24,973 nucleotides of DNA from Candidatus Uhrbacteria bacterium RIFCSPHIGHO2_02_FULL_53_13. Its GTDB lineage: Bacteria > Patescibacteriota > Patescibacteriia > UBA9934 > UBA11717. This document shows positions 1 to 7,399 of the stretch, one piece after another. The notes beneath the pieces are model-generated. The model was not told the origin of the DNA and made no database searches. It worked only from the letters and a program-made list of their open reading frames with translations. Location: positions 1 to 24,973 of the forward strand of contig MGDX01000026.1 of NCBI GenBank assembly GCA_001791035.1. The letters are read 5' to 3'. A program made the translations under genes and the position numbers. Position 1 is the first letter of the stretch. Each line of letters opens with the position of its first letter.

Positions 1-99
1 TAGCCGTAGCTACATTGAGGATTTTTTCTTCCGAAGAGCTAGGAATTTGCCTGTTTCAAGAATGATGGAGTCCTGTTTCATAGTGTGGTGACTATAGGT

Positions 100-192
100 C
101 TTTGCGAACATAGCGAAGCAATCTCATTCTGGCGTTAGATTGCTTCGGTCGCTTCGCTCCCTCGCAATGACATTCTAAAAAGTTCGCAATGA
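100..192. repeat. Palindromic intergenic repeat, copy 1 (degenerate)
   Basis: The core is an inverted repeat, GAAGCAATCT at 115-124 paired with AGATTGCTTC at 137-146, around a 12-nt loop. The right end TCGCAATGAC is at 162-171, and a second partial right end (TTCGCAATGAC) follows at 182-192. The left end is degenerate (TTTGCGAAC near 101). The same motifs recur at 4183-4371 and 7400-7464. It lies just downstream of the nucleotidyltransferase gene. No T-tract follows the hairpin, so I do not call it a terminator. Confidence 0.8.
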
Positions 193-245
193 CGGACTGG
201 CGAGGCATTCCGACCTCTGACATCCAACTTCCAACATTCATTTAT

Positions 246-995
246 TCAACTTCCATTTCTTGCAACCTGTTCTGCCAGAAGAACTTCCTCCGGCGTATTC
301 ACGCCGATGCCCTCCTCCATTGGACAGGGAGATGTTTCAACGCCGCGGCCCTGATCAACGGCCAGCGCAATCAGATCCGTGAGTAGGAACTCCCGCTTGG
401 CGTTTGCATCCGACAGTCGGTGGATGTTCTCCCACAACCACTCTGCATCAAAGCAATACAATCCGTTATTCACTTCGGTACAAGCGCGTTCCTCATCGGT
501 ACACAACGCATGCTCGCGAATCGTGCGTACAGCTCCGCTATCATTTCGCAAAATGCGTCCGTACTGCGCGTAGACGGCGCGCCAATCGTCATAGTCGGGA
601 AGCGTGACCGTGGTCATGGTAATGACGGCGTCATTTTTTTGGTGGTTCTCTACAAGTGCACAAATCGTCTGTGCCTTGTACAGCGGATGGTCCCCATAAA
701 ACACGACGACTTGGTCCGCTGGATGAAGGGCATCCTGCGCGACCATCACGGCATGCCCGGTTCCCCTCTGCTCGTGCTGGATCACCGGCTCCGCGCGATC
801 ACCAACGTAGCTCTGCAATATCTCAAGATCGTGTCCCATCACAACCGCCGGCCGTGTATCAACACCGGATTCATTCACGGCGCTCAAAATGCGATCAATA
901 ATCGGAATGCCGTCCACCGGTACCATGGCCTTTGGCACGGCCGCCCCCATGCGAGACCCCTTCCCCCCTGCAAGAATAAGAACGCGTGTATTCAT
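246..995 (-). CDS. GlmU N-domain-like sugar-1-phosphate nucleotidyltransferase
   Basis: A 249-aa NTP-transferase-fold enzyme that probably joins a sugar 1-phosphate to a nucleoside triphosphate to give an NDP-sugar and pyrophosphate in the cytoplasm. Visible motifs are the nucleotide loop LAGGKGSRMG (residues 8-17) with K22 in PKAMVPVDG, a QHEQRGTGHAV segment (73-83) like the uridine-contacting QxEQLGTGHAV of GlmU, the metal-binding YGDHPL (100-105), an EVNNGLY segment and a C-terminal GVNTPEE. The acetyltransferase beta-helix of full GlmU is absent, so it is a stand-alone pyrophosphorylase; UDP-GlcNAc synthesis is the simplest guess. An in-frame ATG 18 nt upstream would add MIIYHS, but the family start MNTRVLILAGG fits better. 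The gene follows a terminator and a 127-nt palindrome and has its own possible promoter. Family is confident, substrate is not. Confidence 0.88.
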   Translation of the reverse strand: MNTRVLILAGGKGSRMGAAVPKAMVPVDGIPIIDRILSAVNESGVDTRPAVVMGHDLEILQSYVGDRAEPVIQHEQRGTGHAVMVAQDALHPADQVVVFYGDHPLYKAQTICALVENHQKNDAVITMTTVTLPDYDDWRAVYAQYGRILRNDSGAVRTIREHALCTDEERACTEVNNGLYCFDAEWLWENIHRLSDANAKREFLLTDLIALAVDQGRGVETSPCPMEEGIGVNTPEEVLLAEQVARNGS

Positions 996-998
996 AGA

Positions 999-1013
999 GT
1001 GATATATTATCAC
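999..1013 (-). promoter_or_regulatory. Possible extended -10 promoter and dyad before the nucleotidyltransferase gene
   Basis: GTGATA-TAT-TATCAC is a perfect 6-bp dyad with a 3-nt spacer, ending 4 nt before the ATG at 995. On the minus strand it contains TGTGATAAT, an extended -10 (TGn plus GATAAT, with the hexamer at 1006-1011). No convincing -35 is present. If used, the transcript would have a leader of only about 4 nt, and no Shine-Dalgarno sequence is visible. The dyad could also be an operator. Confidence 0.35.
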
Positions 1014-1022
1014 AATCTACCA

Positions 1023-1149
1023 AGACCTCTCTAAAACTGATGGATTTTCGTTGAGCGGGCTGCCCTGCCCCGCGAACCCTACTGAAGCGTAGGGAGAGCG
1101 GGGTCGACGGGCGCCCGTGAGACGAAAAGACGCAGTTTTAGAGAGGTCT
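1023..1149. repeat. 127-nt palindromic element with 17-bp perfect inverted ends
   Basis: AGACCTCTCTAAAACTG at 1023-1039 is the exact reverse complement of CAGTTTTAGAGAGGTCT at 1133-1149. The arms go on pairing inside (TTTTCGT against ACGAAAA, then GGGC against GCCC), and the centre holds a nested stem: CCCCGC 1068-1073 with GCGGGG 1098-1103, and CCCTAC 1077-1082 with GTAGGG 1089-1094. The whole element can fold as one long interrupted hairpin. It contains no ORF. It is unrelated in sequence to the GTCATTGCGA-type repeats. It may be a MITE-like element or a structured RNA; no clear target-site duplication is seen. Confidence 0.8.
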
Positions 1150-1184
1150 CTATAACCAAAGAGCCCGCCGTGAGGCGAGCTCTT
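1150..1184 (-). terminator. Terminator after the FN3 surface protein gene
   Basis: On the minus strand AAGAGC-t-CGCC, a TCAC loop and GGCG-g-GCTCTT form a GC-rich hairpin (1159-1184), followed by TTTGGTTATA. It starts 11 nt after the TAA stop at 1196-1198. The T-tract is weak, but position and stem strength support an intrinsic terminator. Confidence 0.7.
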
Positions 1185-1195
1185 GTCATGACCTG

Positions 1196-2608
1196 TTAGT
1201 TGAGATCCACGCGCTTCTTGAGAAGGTTGCGATCGGCCGAGAGACCTGCCGCATCGAGCACCGCATCTCCGAAGGAGAATCGTGGGAAGAGCGTTGCCGG
1301 AACATCCACGACATAGTCCGCCCAATTGTTTCCGTAGAGTGCCTTGGCAACCGCCTCGGTGCTCACCCATCGGAGCGTCGGCTTGTGCATATTGCCGGAT
1401 GTCTCCGTGATGGCGTACACCTTAGGATCAGATTGGATCTTCATGAGAACCACATTGTGCTTCGGCAACATCACTCCCTGGAGTGGCAAGGCCGAAAGCG
1501 TGGCATTCGACACCGTCTTCACGCGATCGAAGTCCGCGGTCCATGTGAAGTACGTTTGTGAGTCCATGAACGCGCGTCGTCCACAGGTGGTCGTCACATA
1601 GTAGACCGTTGAGAATCCACTGCTCTTGATGAAGTTGCCGGCCGCAACCGCGGTAATCGCCTCCTGTGCTCCGGAGACCGGCGACACGCCCATGCCAGAT
1701 GGCATCGTGCATCCCAAGGTCACTTCGAGCGCCGCAAACGTGAACTCCGGCTTTCCTGTACTATTCAATCCATTGTATGTCACTCGCAAATCGTTGATTC
1801 CGTTGGCATCCGTGTCAACATCCACACTTTGATCCTTCTTGACGGTCACTGTCACCGGATCAGACGCGATGGTCATGGTGGCTGCCGTAGCCGTTGCCGA
1901 TGCCACTGTCACCGTGTGGGACGATCCGCCAACACTCACGGACGCAGGTGTACCGACACTCACAACCGCCACTTGAGTTGCCACCACTGCCGGAGCCGGT
2001 TCCGCGCTTGGAGACGCTGGTGTTGCGGACTCAACCGTCGGAGTCGCTGGAGTCGCTGGAGTTGCCGGCGTAGACGCCGCAGGGCTTCCGCCACCACCGC
2101 CACCACTGCTCCCTGAAGAGAGAGTCGTCATGGAACCGGTCAACGGATCCGAATCGTTCAAGTTCGTATCTGTGGCACAAATCGCGATGTTATACGTTGT
2201 TCCAGCATTCAAACTGGTAAGCGTCGCGCTCGCCGTAGACGTTGTCGTTTGCGATCCGTCGTTACAACCGTCCACCGTACCCGTTCCGTACGCAACCGTG
2301 TAGTTGCTCAAGTTGTCCAAACTGGTACTGCCGGTTGTGGTCGTCGGCGCCGTCCATGTGAAAGTAATCTGGTTAGCGGAACGCGCTCCGAGCGTAAAGT
2401 TCGTTGGCGCGCTTGGCAAAAAGTCAGACGACGCCGTGGAATTGTATCCGTACGTGCCGTTGTAGTATCCGTAGTTACCGGCCGCCTGGGTTAACGCTTG
2501 CACCGTCTTGTTCACGGCCATGGACGAAAGAATGAATAGCACAAAAACCAAAAGCCCGACGACAATCCGCCAGTGCTTCATGTGCTCAAGACGCGTGAGG
2601 TTATTCAT
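1196..2608 (-). CDS. Secreted FN3-domain surface protein with CPR-type C-terminal domain
   Basis: A 470-aa exported protein. Residues 1-39 form a signal peptide or N-terminal anchor (positive start, then a hydrophobic run at about 15-31). A fibronectin type III domain spans about 66-165, ending in a glycine run. A Pro/Thr/Ala/Ser linker (about 175-215, ATP repeats) leads to a small beta-rich domain with DVDTDANGINDL, a calcium-site-like stretch (264-275). The C-terminal part (324-450: VYYVTTTCGRRAFMDSQTYF, DPKVYAI, LRWVSTEAVAKALYG) resembles a module I know from many Parcubacteria surface proteins, in which a YY..GRR/K.F....TYF.W block precedes KVYA..LRWV. The start has GGAG 11 nt upstream; an internal ATG at codon 10 is an alternative. 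It has its own promoter and terminator, so it is probably a single-gene unit. It could be an adhesin or S-layer-associated protein; no enzyme motif is seen. Confidence 0.85.
   Translation of the reverse strand: MNNLTRLEHMKHWRIVVGLLVFVLFILSSMAVNKTVQALTQAAGNYGYYNGTYGYNSTASSDFLPSAPTNFTLGARSANQITFTWTAPTTTTGSTSLDNLSNYTVAYGTGTVDGCNDGSQTTTSTASATLTSLNAGTTYNIAICATDTNLNDSDPLTGSMTTLSSGSSGGGGGGSPAASTPATPATPATPTVESATPASPSAEPAPAVVATQVAVVSVGTPASVSVGGSSHTVTVASATATAATMTIASDPVTVTVKKDQSVDVDTDANGINDLRVTYNGLNSTGKPEFTFAALEVTLGCTMPSGMGVSPVSGAQEAITAVAAGNFIKSSGFSTVYYVTTTCGRRAFMDSQTYFTWTADFDRVKTVSNATLSALPLQGVMLPKHNVVLMKIQSDPKVYAITETSGNMHKPTLRWVSTEAVAKALYGNNWADYVVDVPATLFPRFSFGDAVLDAAGLSADRNLLKKRVDLN
2040..2066. repeat. 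9-nt tandem repeat encoding Ala-Thr-Pro
   Basis: Three near-identical copies of GGAGTCGCT (the third is GGAGTTGCC) lie in the linker of the FN3 protein and encode ATPATPATP. Such repeats can change copy number by slippage in steps of three residues, which would change linker length without a frameshift. Confidence 0.7.
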
Positions 2609-2619
2609 ATGATTATTCG

Positions 2620-2648
2620 CTCCTTAATTTGCTTTTTAGATTATAGCA
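2620..2648 (-). promoter_or_regulatory. Promoter (extended -10) and RBS of the FN3 gene
   Basis: On the minus strand TGCTATAAT (2640-2648) is a perfect extended -10, with the hexamer TATAAT at 2640-2645. No good -35 is seen at 16-18 nt, as is common for extended -10 promoters. The expected start, near 2633, leaves a leader of about 25 nt. The leader holds AAGGAG, with GGAG at 2620-2623, 11 nt before the ATG at 2608. Confidence 0.65.
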
Positions 2649-2686
2649 CGACAATTATTGTTGTATTCCAGATATTTATCCACAGG

Positions 2687-3394
2687 CTACCTGGAGACGT
2701 GCCTCTTGAATATACGGTCAGTCACAATGGCCATTATACTCCATCCAAGGATTTCGGGGGCAACATATCTCACAGAAAAGGGTGCGGATAAAACTAGGTG
2801 CGTGCCAAAGATCAAAAGAGGTATAGCAAAGATCAAAATCATGAGCACGGGCGAGGTGATTTTTTGCCTCCACCCGCTCACGGAAAGGATAAGGATTCCG
2901 CAATACGTATAGACGTACCAAAAGTTTCGTGGAGTCAAACGATCACTGCCGGGAAACCACTTCGTCGCGGCATACAACAACAGAACAACCCCGGAGATAA
3001 TCAATATCGAAAACAAGACCGACACGGTAAGACGCTCAATGGGATCGAGCGACCGACGCCACGTCTTTGACTTTTCGGATGTCATTGAAGCGTGCTCCGG
3101 AAACAGCGAAAGCGTCGAAAGCCATCCGGGAACGAACAGCAACACGATCGTCCCGAACAACTGGACCAACAAGTGCGGGCCGCCGGATTCCAGCGCGACC
3201 GCAATGCCCGCGCCAATCATGAGACCGACGCCGATAATCAGAGCGCGGCGCGAATACACACCGCCAACCACCGTCTTGGAGACGTGCGTCATGTGCGCGG
3301 CGGCGAGCTCGCCCATTCGATGTTCCTTGGGATCGCTTCCCCGATGTTCAGAGGAATGCGCGCGATAAAAGTACATCAACAGAGGAATCTTCAT
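2687..3394 (-). CDS. DUF1616-like multi-pass membrane protein
   Basis: A 235-aa integral membrane protein. After a hydrophilic N-terminus of about 48 residues there are hydrophobic segments at roughly 50-68, 74-96, 121-142, 158-174 and 180-203. The stretch FVPGWLSTLSLFPE followed by LDPIERLTVSVLFS matches the pattern of DUF1616 proteins (hydrophobic-PGY..L..LFP, then D.IERLALS.G.S), which are often found among surface polysaccharide genes. The start is set by an ATGA overlap with the preceding DUF218 gene; an upstream in-frame start would extend it only over that gene. Function is unknown; a role in envelope glycan handling is inferred from family context and position. Confidence 0.65.
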   Translation of the reverse strand: MKIPLLMYFYRAHSSEHRGSDPKEHRMGELAAAHMTHVSKTVVGGVYSRRALIIGVGLMIGAGIAVALESGGPHLLVQLFGTIVLLFVPGWLSTLSLFPEHASMTSEKSKTWRRSLDPIERLTVSVLFSILIISGVVLLLYAATKWFPGSDRLTPRNFWYVYTYCGILILSVSGWRQKITSPVLMILIFAIPLLIFGTHLVLSAPFSVRYVAPEILGWSIMAIVTDRIFKRHVSR

Positions 3395-4170
3395 AGACGT
3401 CCTGCGAGAGAGTAATACGCAATGCCCAACCATTCATGGAGCGCCGTGACGGATGTGAACAGCGATGCGTGCGTTGGTACGAAACTAAACAGGTCGAGCT
3501 TGAGCGGCGCGGTTTGAAAATCCGCGAGCACCGCGCGAACGTCAAACCCCACCGCTTCAAATGTCGCTTGCGCGCGGCGCATGTGCGTCGCCGACGTCAC
3601 CAGCTCGATCGTGCGATGGGCATCTTTATCGGCTGAAAAAAACTGTTCGTTCAATGCGCGCGCGCTTTCAAATGTCGTACGCGATTGGTCTTCGACTGCC
3701 GCATCGTGCGGCAAAACACCCATGGACTCAAGATAGCCTTTTGCTATGTTGGCCTCTAGCGAATGTTCCACAAACGGATCTCCCGACCCCCCACTGTACA
3801 TCACCGGAACGCGCCCTTCAAAAAAACGATAGCGTTCATACCCGCGCCACAGCCGCCGCCAACTGGCTCCGGACAGCTCTTGCACGCCAAACGCGCTCGA
3901 CGATCCACCCGCGAGCACCACAATGGCGTCCGGTTCTTCACTCGCCGTCTCGATAGCAGTTGATGACGCATACAGTCCTTGCAGGGATTGCGTCAACGCA
4001 TAGGCGACCGGTTCAATGGAGAACACATACAGCACCACGACGGCCAAGAGCAAGATGCGCCACGCCCATGCGCGCGAGCGATGCCAAACACCAACCACCA
4101 CCAGCAACAACAACACAACCACGGCCGGCGGCAAGAGAAGCAGTTCAATGAGTTTTTGAAGGAGTAACAT
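3391..4170 (-). CDS. DUF218 (YdcF/SanA/ElyC-like) membrane protein
   Basis: A 259-aa protein with two N-terminal membrane helices (about 8-28 and 36-53) followed by a soluble DUF218 domain. Family motifs visible are DAIVVLAGG (81-89), a YSGGSGDP loop (125-132), EDQSRTTFE (160-168) and VTSATHMRRA (191-200). E. coli ElyC and SanA of this family affect envelope integrity and peptidoglycan precursor use, but the reaction is not settled. Size and topology (two helices, then the domain) are close to ElyC. The chosen ATG gives a normal N-terminus; an upstream in-frame start would add 45 residues read from palindromic repeat DNA, which I reject. No clear Shine-Dalgarno sequence is seen. It is translationally coupled to the DUF1616-like gene by ATGA. 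Confidence 0.82.
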   Translation of the reverse strand: MLLLQKLIELLLLPPAVVVLLLLVVVGVWHRSRAWAWRILLLAVVVLYVFSIEPVAYALTQSLQGLYASSTAIETASEEPDAIVVLAGGSSSAFGVQELSGASWRRLWRGYERYRFFEGRVPVMYSGGSGDPFVEHSLEANIAKGYLESMGVLPHDAAVEDQSRTTFESARALNEQFFSADKDAHRTIELVTSATHMRRAQATFEAVGFDVRAVLADFQTAPLKLDLFSFVPTHASLFTSVTALHEWLGIAYYSLAGRL

Positions 4171-4182
4171 GGATATATTTCT

Positions 4183-4371
4183 GTCATTGCGAGGTCGAGC
4201 GGGATGAAGAACATGCCATTGAGGCATGTTCGAACCGTGAGACGGGTACTCCGATGTGCGCAGAATTGCGCACCGGAGTGCCCCGAGCATCAAGCTGCGA
4301 AACAATCTGGCGTTAGGTTGCTTCGGTCGCTTCGCTTCCTCGCAACGACAAGACGCGGGACTCGTAATGAC
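4183..4371. repeat. Palindromic intergenic repeat, copy 2 (large, with two inner hairpins)
   Basis: The left end GTCATTGCGAGG (4183-4194) pairs with CCTCGCAACGAC (4338-4349), with one mismatch. A second right-end-like motif, CTCGTAATGAC (4361-4371), reaches the first base of the stop codon of the WbpM-like gene. Inside are two strong hairpins: GAACATGCC/GGCATGTTC (4209-4231, perfect 9 bp) and ACTCCG..GTGCGC/GCGCAC-CGGAGT (4248-4279). The GGTTGCTTCGGTCGCTTCGCTTCCTCGC part near the right end closely matches copy 1. This fills the whole gap between the dehydratase and the DUF218 gene. Confidence 0.85.
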
Positions 4372-6320
4372 TAAATAGGGTGTTTTTCTACACTCTCAAT
4401 CGTTGTCACATGAAGTGACGAAAACGGAACGAGGCGCTGTGGTTCCTTGTACGTCGGGACATACTCTGCCAACAATCGCCTCAAACGGCTTTCGCGGTCA
4501 GGGTCCGGATGACGCAGAGCGCTCTGCACGCTCTCAATCATCTCGCGAAGCACAGGGCCATCATATCGTTCTTGCGCGCTCGCGACAAAAATTTTCTCAT
4601 GCCGCGTAGCCGTCGTCCCCTCTTCGGAGTGCAAATATTCCTCAAACATTTTTTCTCCCGGGCGCGGTCCAATGATCTTGATGTCTATATCTTCGTAGGG
4701 CGTCAAGCCGTGAAGACGAATGAGCTCCTCGGCCAAATCAATAATGCGCACGGGATCGCCCATATCCAAGACCATCACGTCCCCTCCCTGTCCCAGCACG
4801 CCGGCTTGTAACACCAGCGACACCGCCTCCGGAATCGTCATAAAGTAACGCTTCATCTCTTGATGCGTCACCGTCAACGCCTCGCCCTTTTGAATCTGCT
4901 CCAAAAAAAGCGGAAGGACGGAACCGCGCGATCCAAGCACGTTGCCAAACCGCACGGACACAAACGCCGTGCCGCCATCCAAGTGAAAGCTCAAACAGAT
5001 TTTTTCCGCCATGCGCTTGGTGGCTCCCATCACGCTCGTTGGATTCACGGCTTTGTCCGTTGAAATGAGCACGAAGCGCGACACGCCGGCGGCCACCGCC
5101 GCCTGTGCCACGACATGCGTTCCAAGCACGTTCGTTTTGAGCGCCTCGTCCACGTTCGCTTCCATCATGGGCACGTGCTTGTACGCCGCCGCGTGAAATA
5201 CGACGCTCGGTTTGTACAAAGAAAACGCCTGCTCCACGCGCTCCCGGTCGCGCACATCGCCCACGAAGCATCGGACGCGCTTGATGAGTTCAGGATAGGC
5301 GCGCGCCAAACGGTGCTCCAAATGGAACAGTTCCGTTTCGTCAATTTCAAACAGCACGAGTTCGCGCGGATTGAACCGACACAGCTGATGCACGATTTCA
5401 CTTCCAATGGAGCCGGCGGCGCCCGTCACAAGCACGACCGCGTTTTCCATGGCGTTGCCAATCTGTTTGTAGTCAACCGTGACGGCTTGGCGGCCGATCA
5501 AGTCTTCAATTTGCAAATCCTCGAGCTCCTGAACACGCACTTGCGGCCGCTGAAAATCGTAGATGCGCGGAACGATTTTGATTTCCGTTGCTCCGGCGCT
5601 GTGCGCCTGCCGATAAATTTCCTTGAGCCGCATGTGGCTCAAGGACGGGATCGCTAAAATGACCGCTTCCGCTTCAAATGTTTTGATCGCGTGAGACAGC
5701 GCGCTGAGAGCGCCGCTCACTTTGACGCCGTGCACGTACGTTCCAATGCGGTTGGGGTCGTCGTCCACAAATGCCACCGGAGCATACTTCACAAAATTAC
5801 TTCGTTGCATGTCGCGTAAAATCATCTCGCCCGTGTTGCCCGCGCCGACAATCACGGTTCGTTTGCCTTCGGCGTTATACGGCTGTTTGCGCATGACCTC
5901 GAGCACTGTACGCTTGGAGATGCGCAAACCGAACACCAACAGGAGCGTGAGCACCGCATCAATCAAGAGGACGCTTCGGGGAAATCCGGGAAAAAGCGTC
6001 GAACGGAAAAAGAAGATGGCAACGGCAAGAGCTCCGCTTGAAAACAGCACCGCCTTGACGATGTTGGACACATCGTTGATGCTCACGAACCGCCAACTGA
6101 TGCGATAGAGCCGAAAGAACGCGAAGCTCATGAGTTTTACAACCAAGAACGACGGAAGCGCCAACACGAATAACTGCTCATAATAGGACGTCCAGCGAAA
6201 ATCCAAACGAAAGAGAAACGCCGCATAGAGAGACGCGATGACCATGAGGATGTCCGCCAAAAAGAAAAACGCAAAGCGCTTGAAATGCGTCGGCGCAAAA
6301 AGCTGATCGGTTACGGACAT
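4371..6320 (-). CDS. wbpM: Membrane-bound WbpM/CapD-type UDP-sugar 4,6-dehydratase
   Basis: A 649-aa large-form nucleotide-sugar dehydratase. Four N-terminal membrane helices (within about 16-135) precede a first Rossmann domain with VIVGAGNTGE (156-165) and a catalytic SDR domain with VTGAAGSIGSE (298-308). The active site reads STDKAVNPTSVMGATK (420-435), the SMK form in which Met431 replaces the usual Tyr of Yxxx K and Lys435 is kept, as in WbpM, PglF and FlaA1. These enzymes convert UDP-GlcNAc to UDP-2-acetamido-2,6-dideoxy-4-keto-hexose, the entry to QuiNAc, FucNAc and bacillosamine. Length is normal for the large class. It starts 12 nt after the stop of the WbpL-like gene, the same pair order as in Pseudomonas O-antigen loci. 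Its stop codon touches a palindromic repeat. Confidence 0.95.
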   Translation of the reverse strand: MSVTDQLFAPTHFKRFAFFFLADILMVIASLYAAFLFRLDFRWTSYYEQLFVLALPSFLVVKLMSFAFFRLYRISWRFVSINDVSNIVKAVLFSSGALAVAIFFFRSTLFPGFPRSVLLIDAVLTLLLVFGLRISKRTVLEVMRKQPYNAEGKRTVIVGAGNTGEMILRDMQRSNFVKYAPVAFVDDDPNRIGTYVHGVKVSGALSALSHAIKTFEAEAVILAIPSLSHMRLKEIYRQAHSAGATEIKIVPRIYDFQRPQVRVQELEDLQIEDLIGRQAVTVDYKQIGNAMENAVVLVTGAAGSIGSEIVHQLCRFNPRELVLFEIDETELFHLEHRLARAYPELIKRVRCFVGDVRDRERVEQAFSLYKPSVVFHAAAYKHVPMMEANVDEALKTNVLGTHVVAQAAVAAGVSRFVLISTDKAVNPTSVMGATKRMAEKICLSFHLDGGTAFVSVRFGNVLGSRGSVLPLFLEQIQKGEALTVTHQEMKRYFMTIPEAVSLVLQAGVLGQGGDVMVLDMGDPVRIIDLAEELIRLHGLTPYEDIDIKIIGPRPGEKMFEEYLHSEEGTTATRHEKIFVASAQERYDGPVLREMIESVQSALRHPDPDRESRLRRLLAEYVPTYKEPQRLVPFSSLHVTTIESVEKHPI

Positions 6321-6332
6321 GCGTAGAAAAGA

Positions 6333-7355
6333 TTATGAGGACGCGCGCGTTTGGACGCTGTGCCACACGAACGTCCAAAAAACAACCGCAATAAGGAACG
6401 CCGGTAACACAAACCGTGGATCGTAGGCGGCAAAAATGGCGAGCGGACTTGCCAGGATATTCAAGAGCAAGACGCGCACCACCACGCGTGCGTGCGTGCG
6501 GTTTTTGAGCGCGAGCTGATAGGAAAACTCTCGATGAGCCGCGTACCATTGCTTGCCGTCTAGCATACGCTTGATGGTGGTAGCGGTCGCATCCACCAAA
6601 AACGGCGTGAGCAAAATGAACCAGACAAACAACGGAAGCGCATGCGTGTACTCCGTCCAAAGCGCCAACACCCCAAAGGTGAATCCGATAAGAACACTGC
6701 CCACGTCCCCGAGGAAAATGCTCGCGGGATGCCAGTTCCAAACAAGGAACCCCGCAACGGATGCTCCCAAGAGCCACACGATGAGCGTGAATGGACCCGT
6801 GCCCGCAAGCGTAGCAATAAGCGCGCCGGCGATGGCACTCACCCACACGGCCTGCATGCCGGCCAATCCGTCAATGCCGTCCATAAAATTGTAAACGTTG
6901 GAAAACCACACAATGCCCGCAACGGCTAAGACAAATCCGAGCGGCGCTCCCAGGAGGACCGGCGCGCCAACAAACAGCACCGGCATCCCACCGAGAATCC
7001 ATACGGCGTAAACGGCCGCAAAGACGTGCACGAGTACCCTTACCCAAAGGCTCAAGGGCGTGCGTTCATCCATCCATCCAACAACGGCAATGGCCATTCC
7101 GCCGACAACGAGTGCCCAAGCAATCGCCGACGGGATCACATTGGTGATGCCAAGAACGGCCACCGTTCCCAAAAAGACAACCGCAACGGCAAGACCGGCC
7201 CCCGACGGCGTGGGCGTGCGGTGCGAACTGCGCTCGTTGGGCACGGCGAGCCATCCGCGCGCTTTCGCGTGACGCGACAACCAAAGCGTCAGCAGTGCAG
7301 ACACGACTCCGACACCGAGGATGAGAAGATATGGGCTCCACATAAGAAGGTTCAT
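6333..7355 (-). CDS. wbpL: WecA/WbpL-family polyprenyl-phosphate sugar-1-phosphate transferase
   Basis: A 340-aa multi-pass membrane enzyme of the MraY/WecA superfamily. It moves a HexNAc 1-phosphate from a UDP-sugar to a polyprenyl phosphate on the inner face of the membrane and so starts glycan assembly. Motifs: NERSSHRTPTPSGAG (40-54) after the first helix, the magnesium/catalytic NVYNFMDGIDG (153-163), FLGDVGS (214-220) and a basic cytosolic loop with RTHAR (286-290) in place of the HHH motif of some relatives. The short C-terminus and the NERSSH..PTP motif are closer to WbpL than to WecA. The ATG at 7355 gives the family length; an upstream GTG would add 14 residues reaching the repeat at 7400. 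It is followed closely by the WbpM-like gene, whose product may supply the priming sugar. Confidence 0.92.
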   Translation of the reverse strand: MNLLMWSPYLLILGVGVVSALLTLWLSRHAKARGWLAVPNERSSHRTPTPSGAGLAVAVVFLGTVAVLGITNVIPSAIAWALVVGGMAIAVVGWMDERTPLSLWVRVLVHVFAAVYAVWILGGMPVLFVGAPVLLGAPLGFVLAVAGIVWFSNVYNFMDGIDGLAGMQAVWVSAIAGALIATLAGTGPFTLIVWLLGASVAGFLVWNWHPASIFLGDVGSVLIGFTFGVLALWTEYTHALPLFVWFILLTPFLVDATATTIKRMLDGKQWYAAHREFSYQLALKNRTHARVVVRVLLLNILASPLAIFAAYDPRFVLPAFLIAVVFWTFVWHSVQTRASS

Positions 7356-7399
7356 AGTTATTGAGAGTGTAGAAGGATGGATAAAGGTCACCAGCACTT

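Noticed and set aside
115..171. Repeat-spacer pattern suggesting a CRISPR array
   Set aside because: The copies are kilobases apart, palindromic and of unequal length; there is no regular spacing and no cas gene.
246..995. Complete bifunctional GlmU
   Set aside because: The protein ends at 249 residues and has no left-handed beta-helix hexapeptide repeats.
420..1034. Plus-strand ORF of 204 codons
   Set aside because: It lies wholly over the nucleotidyltransferase gene, which has intact family motifs; the plus-strand product has no recognisable domain and an Arg/His/Cys-rich composition typical of antisense reading.
4171..4305. Longer N-terminus for the DUF218 protein
   Set aside because: The extra 45 codons read through palindromic repeat DNA and have no signal peptide or family match; the ATG at 4170 puts the first membrane helix at the N-terminus.
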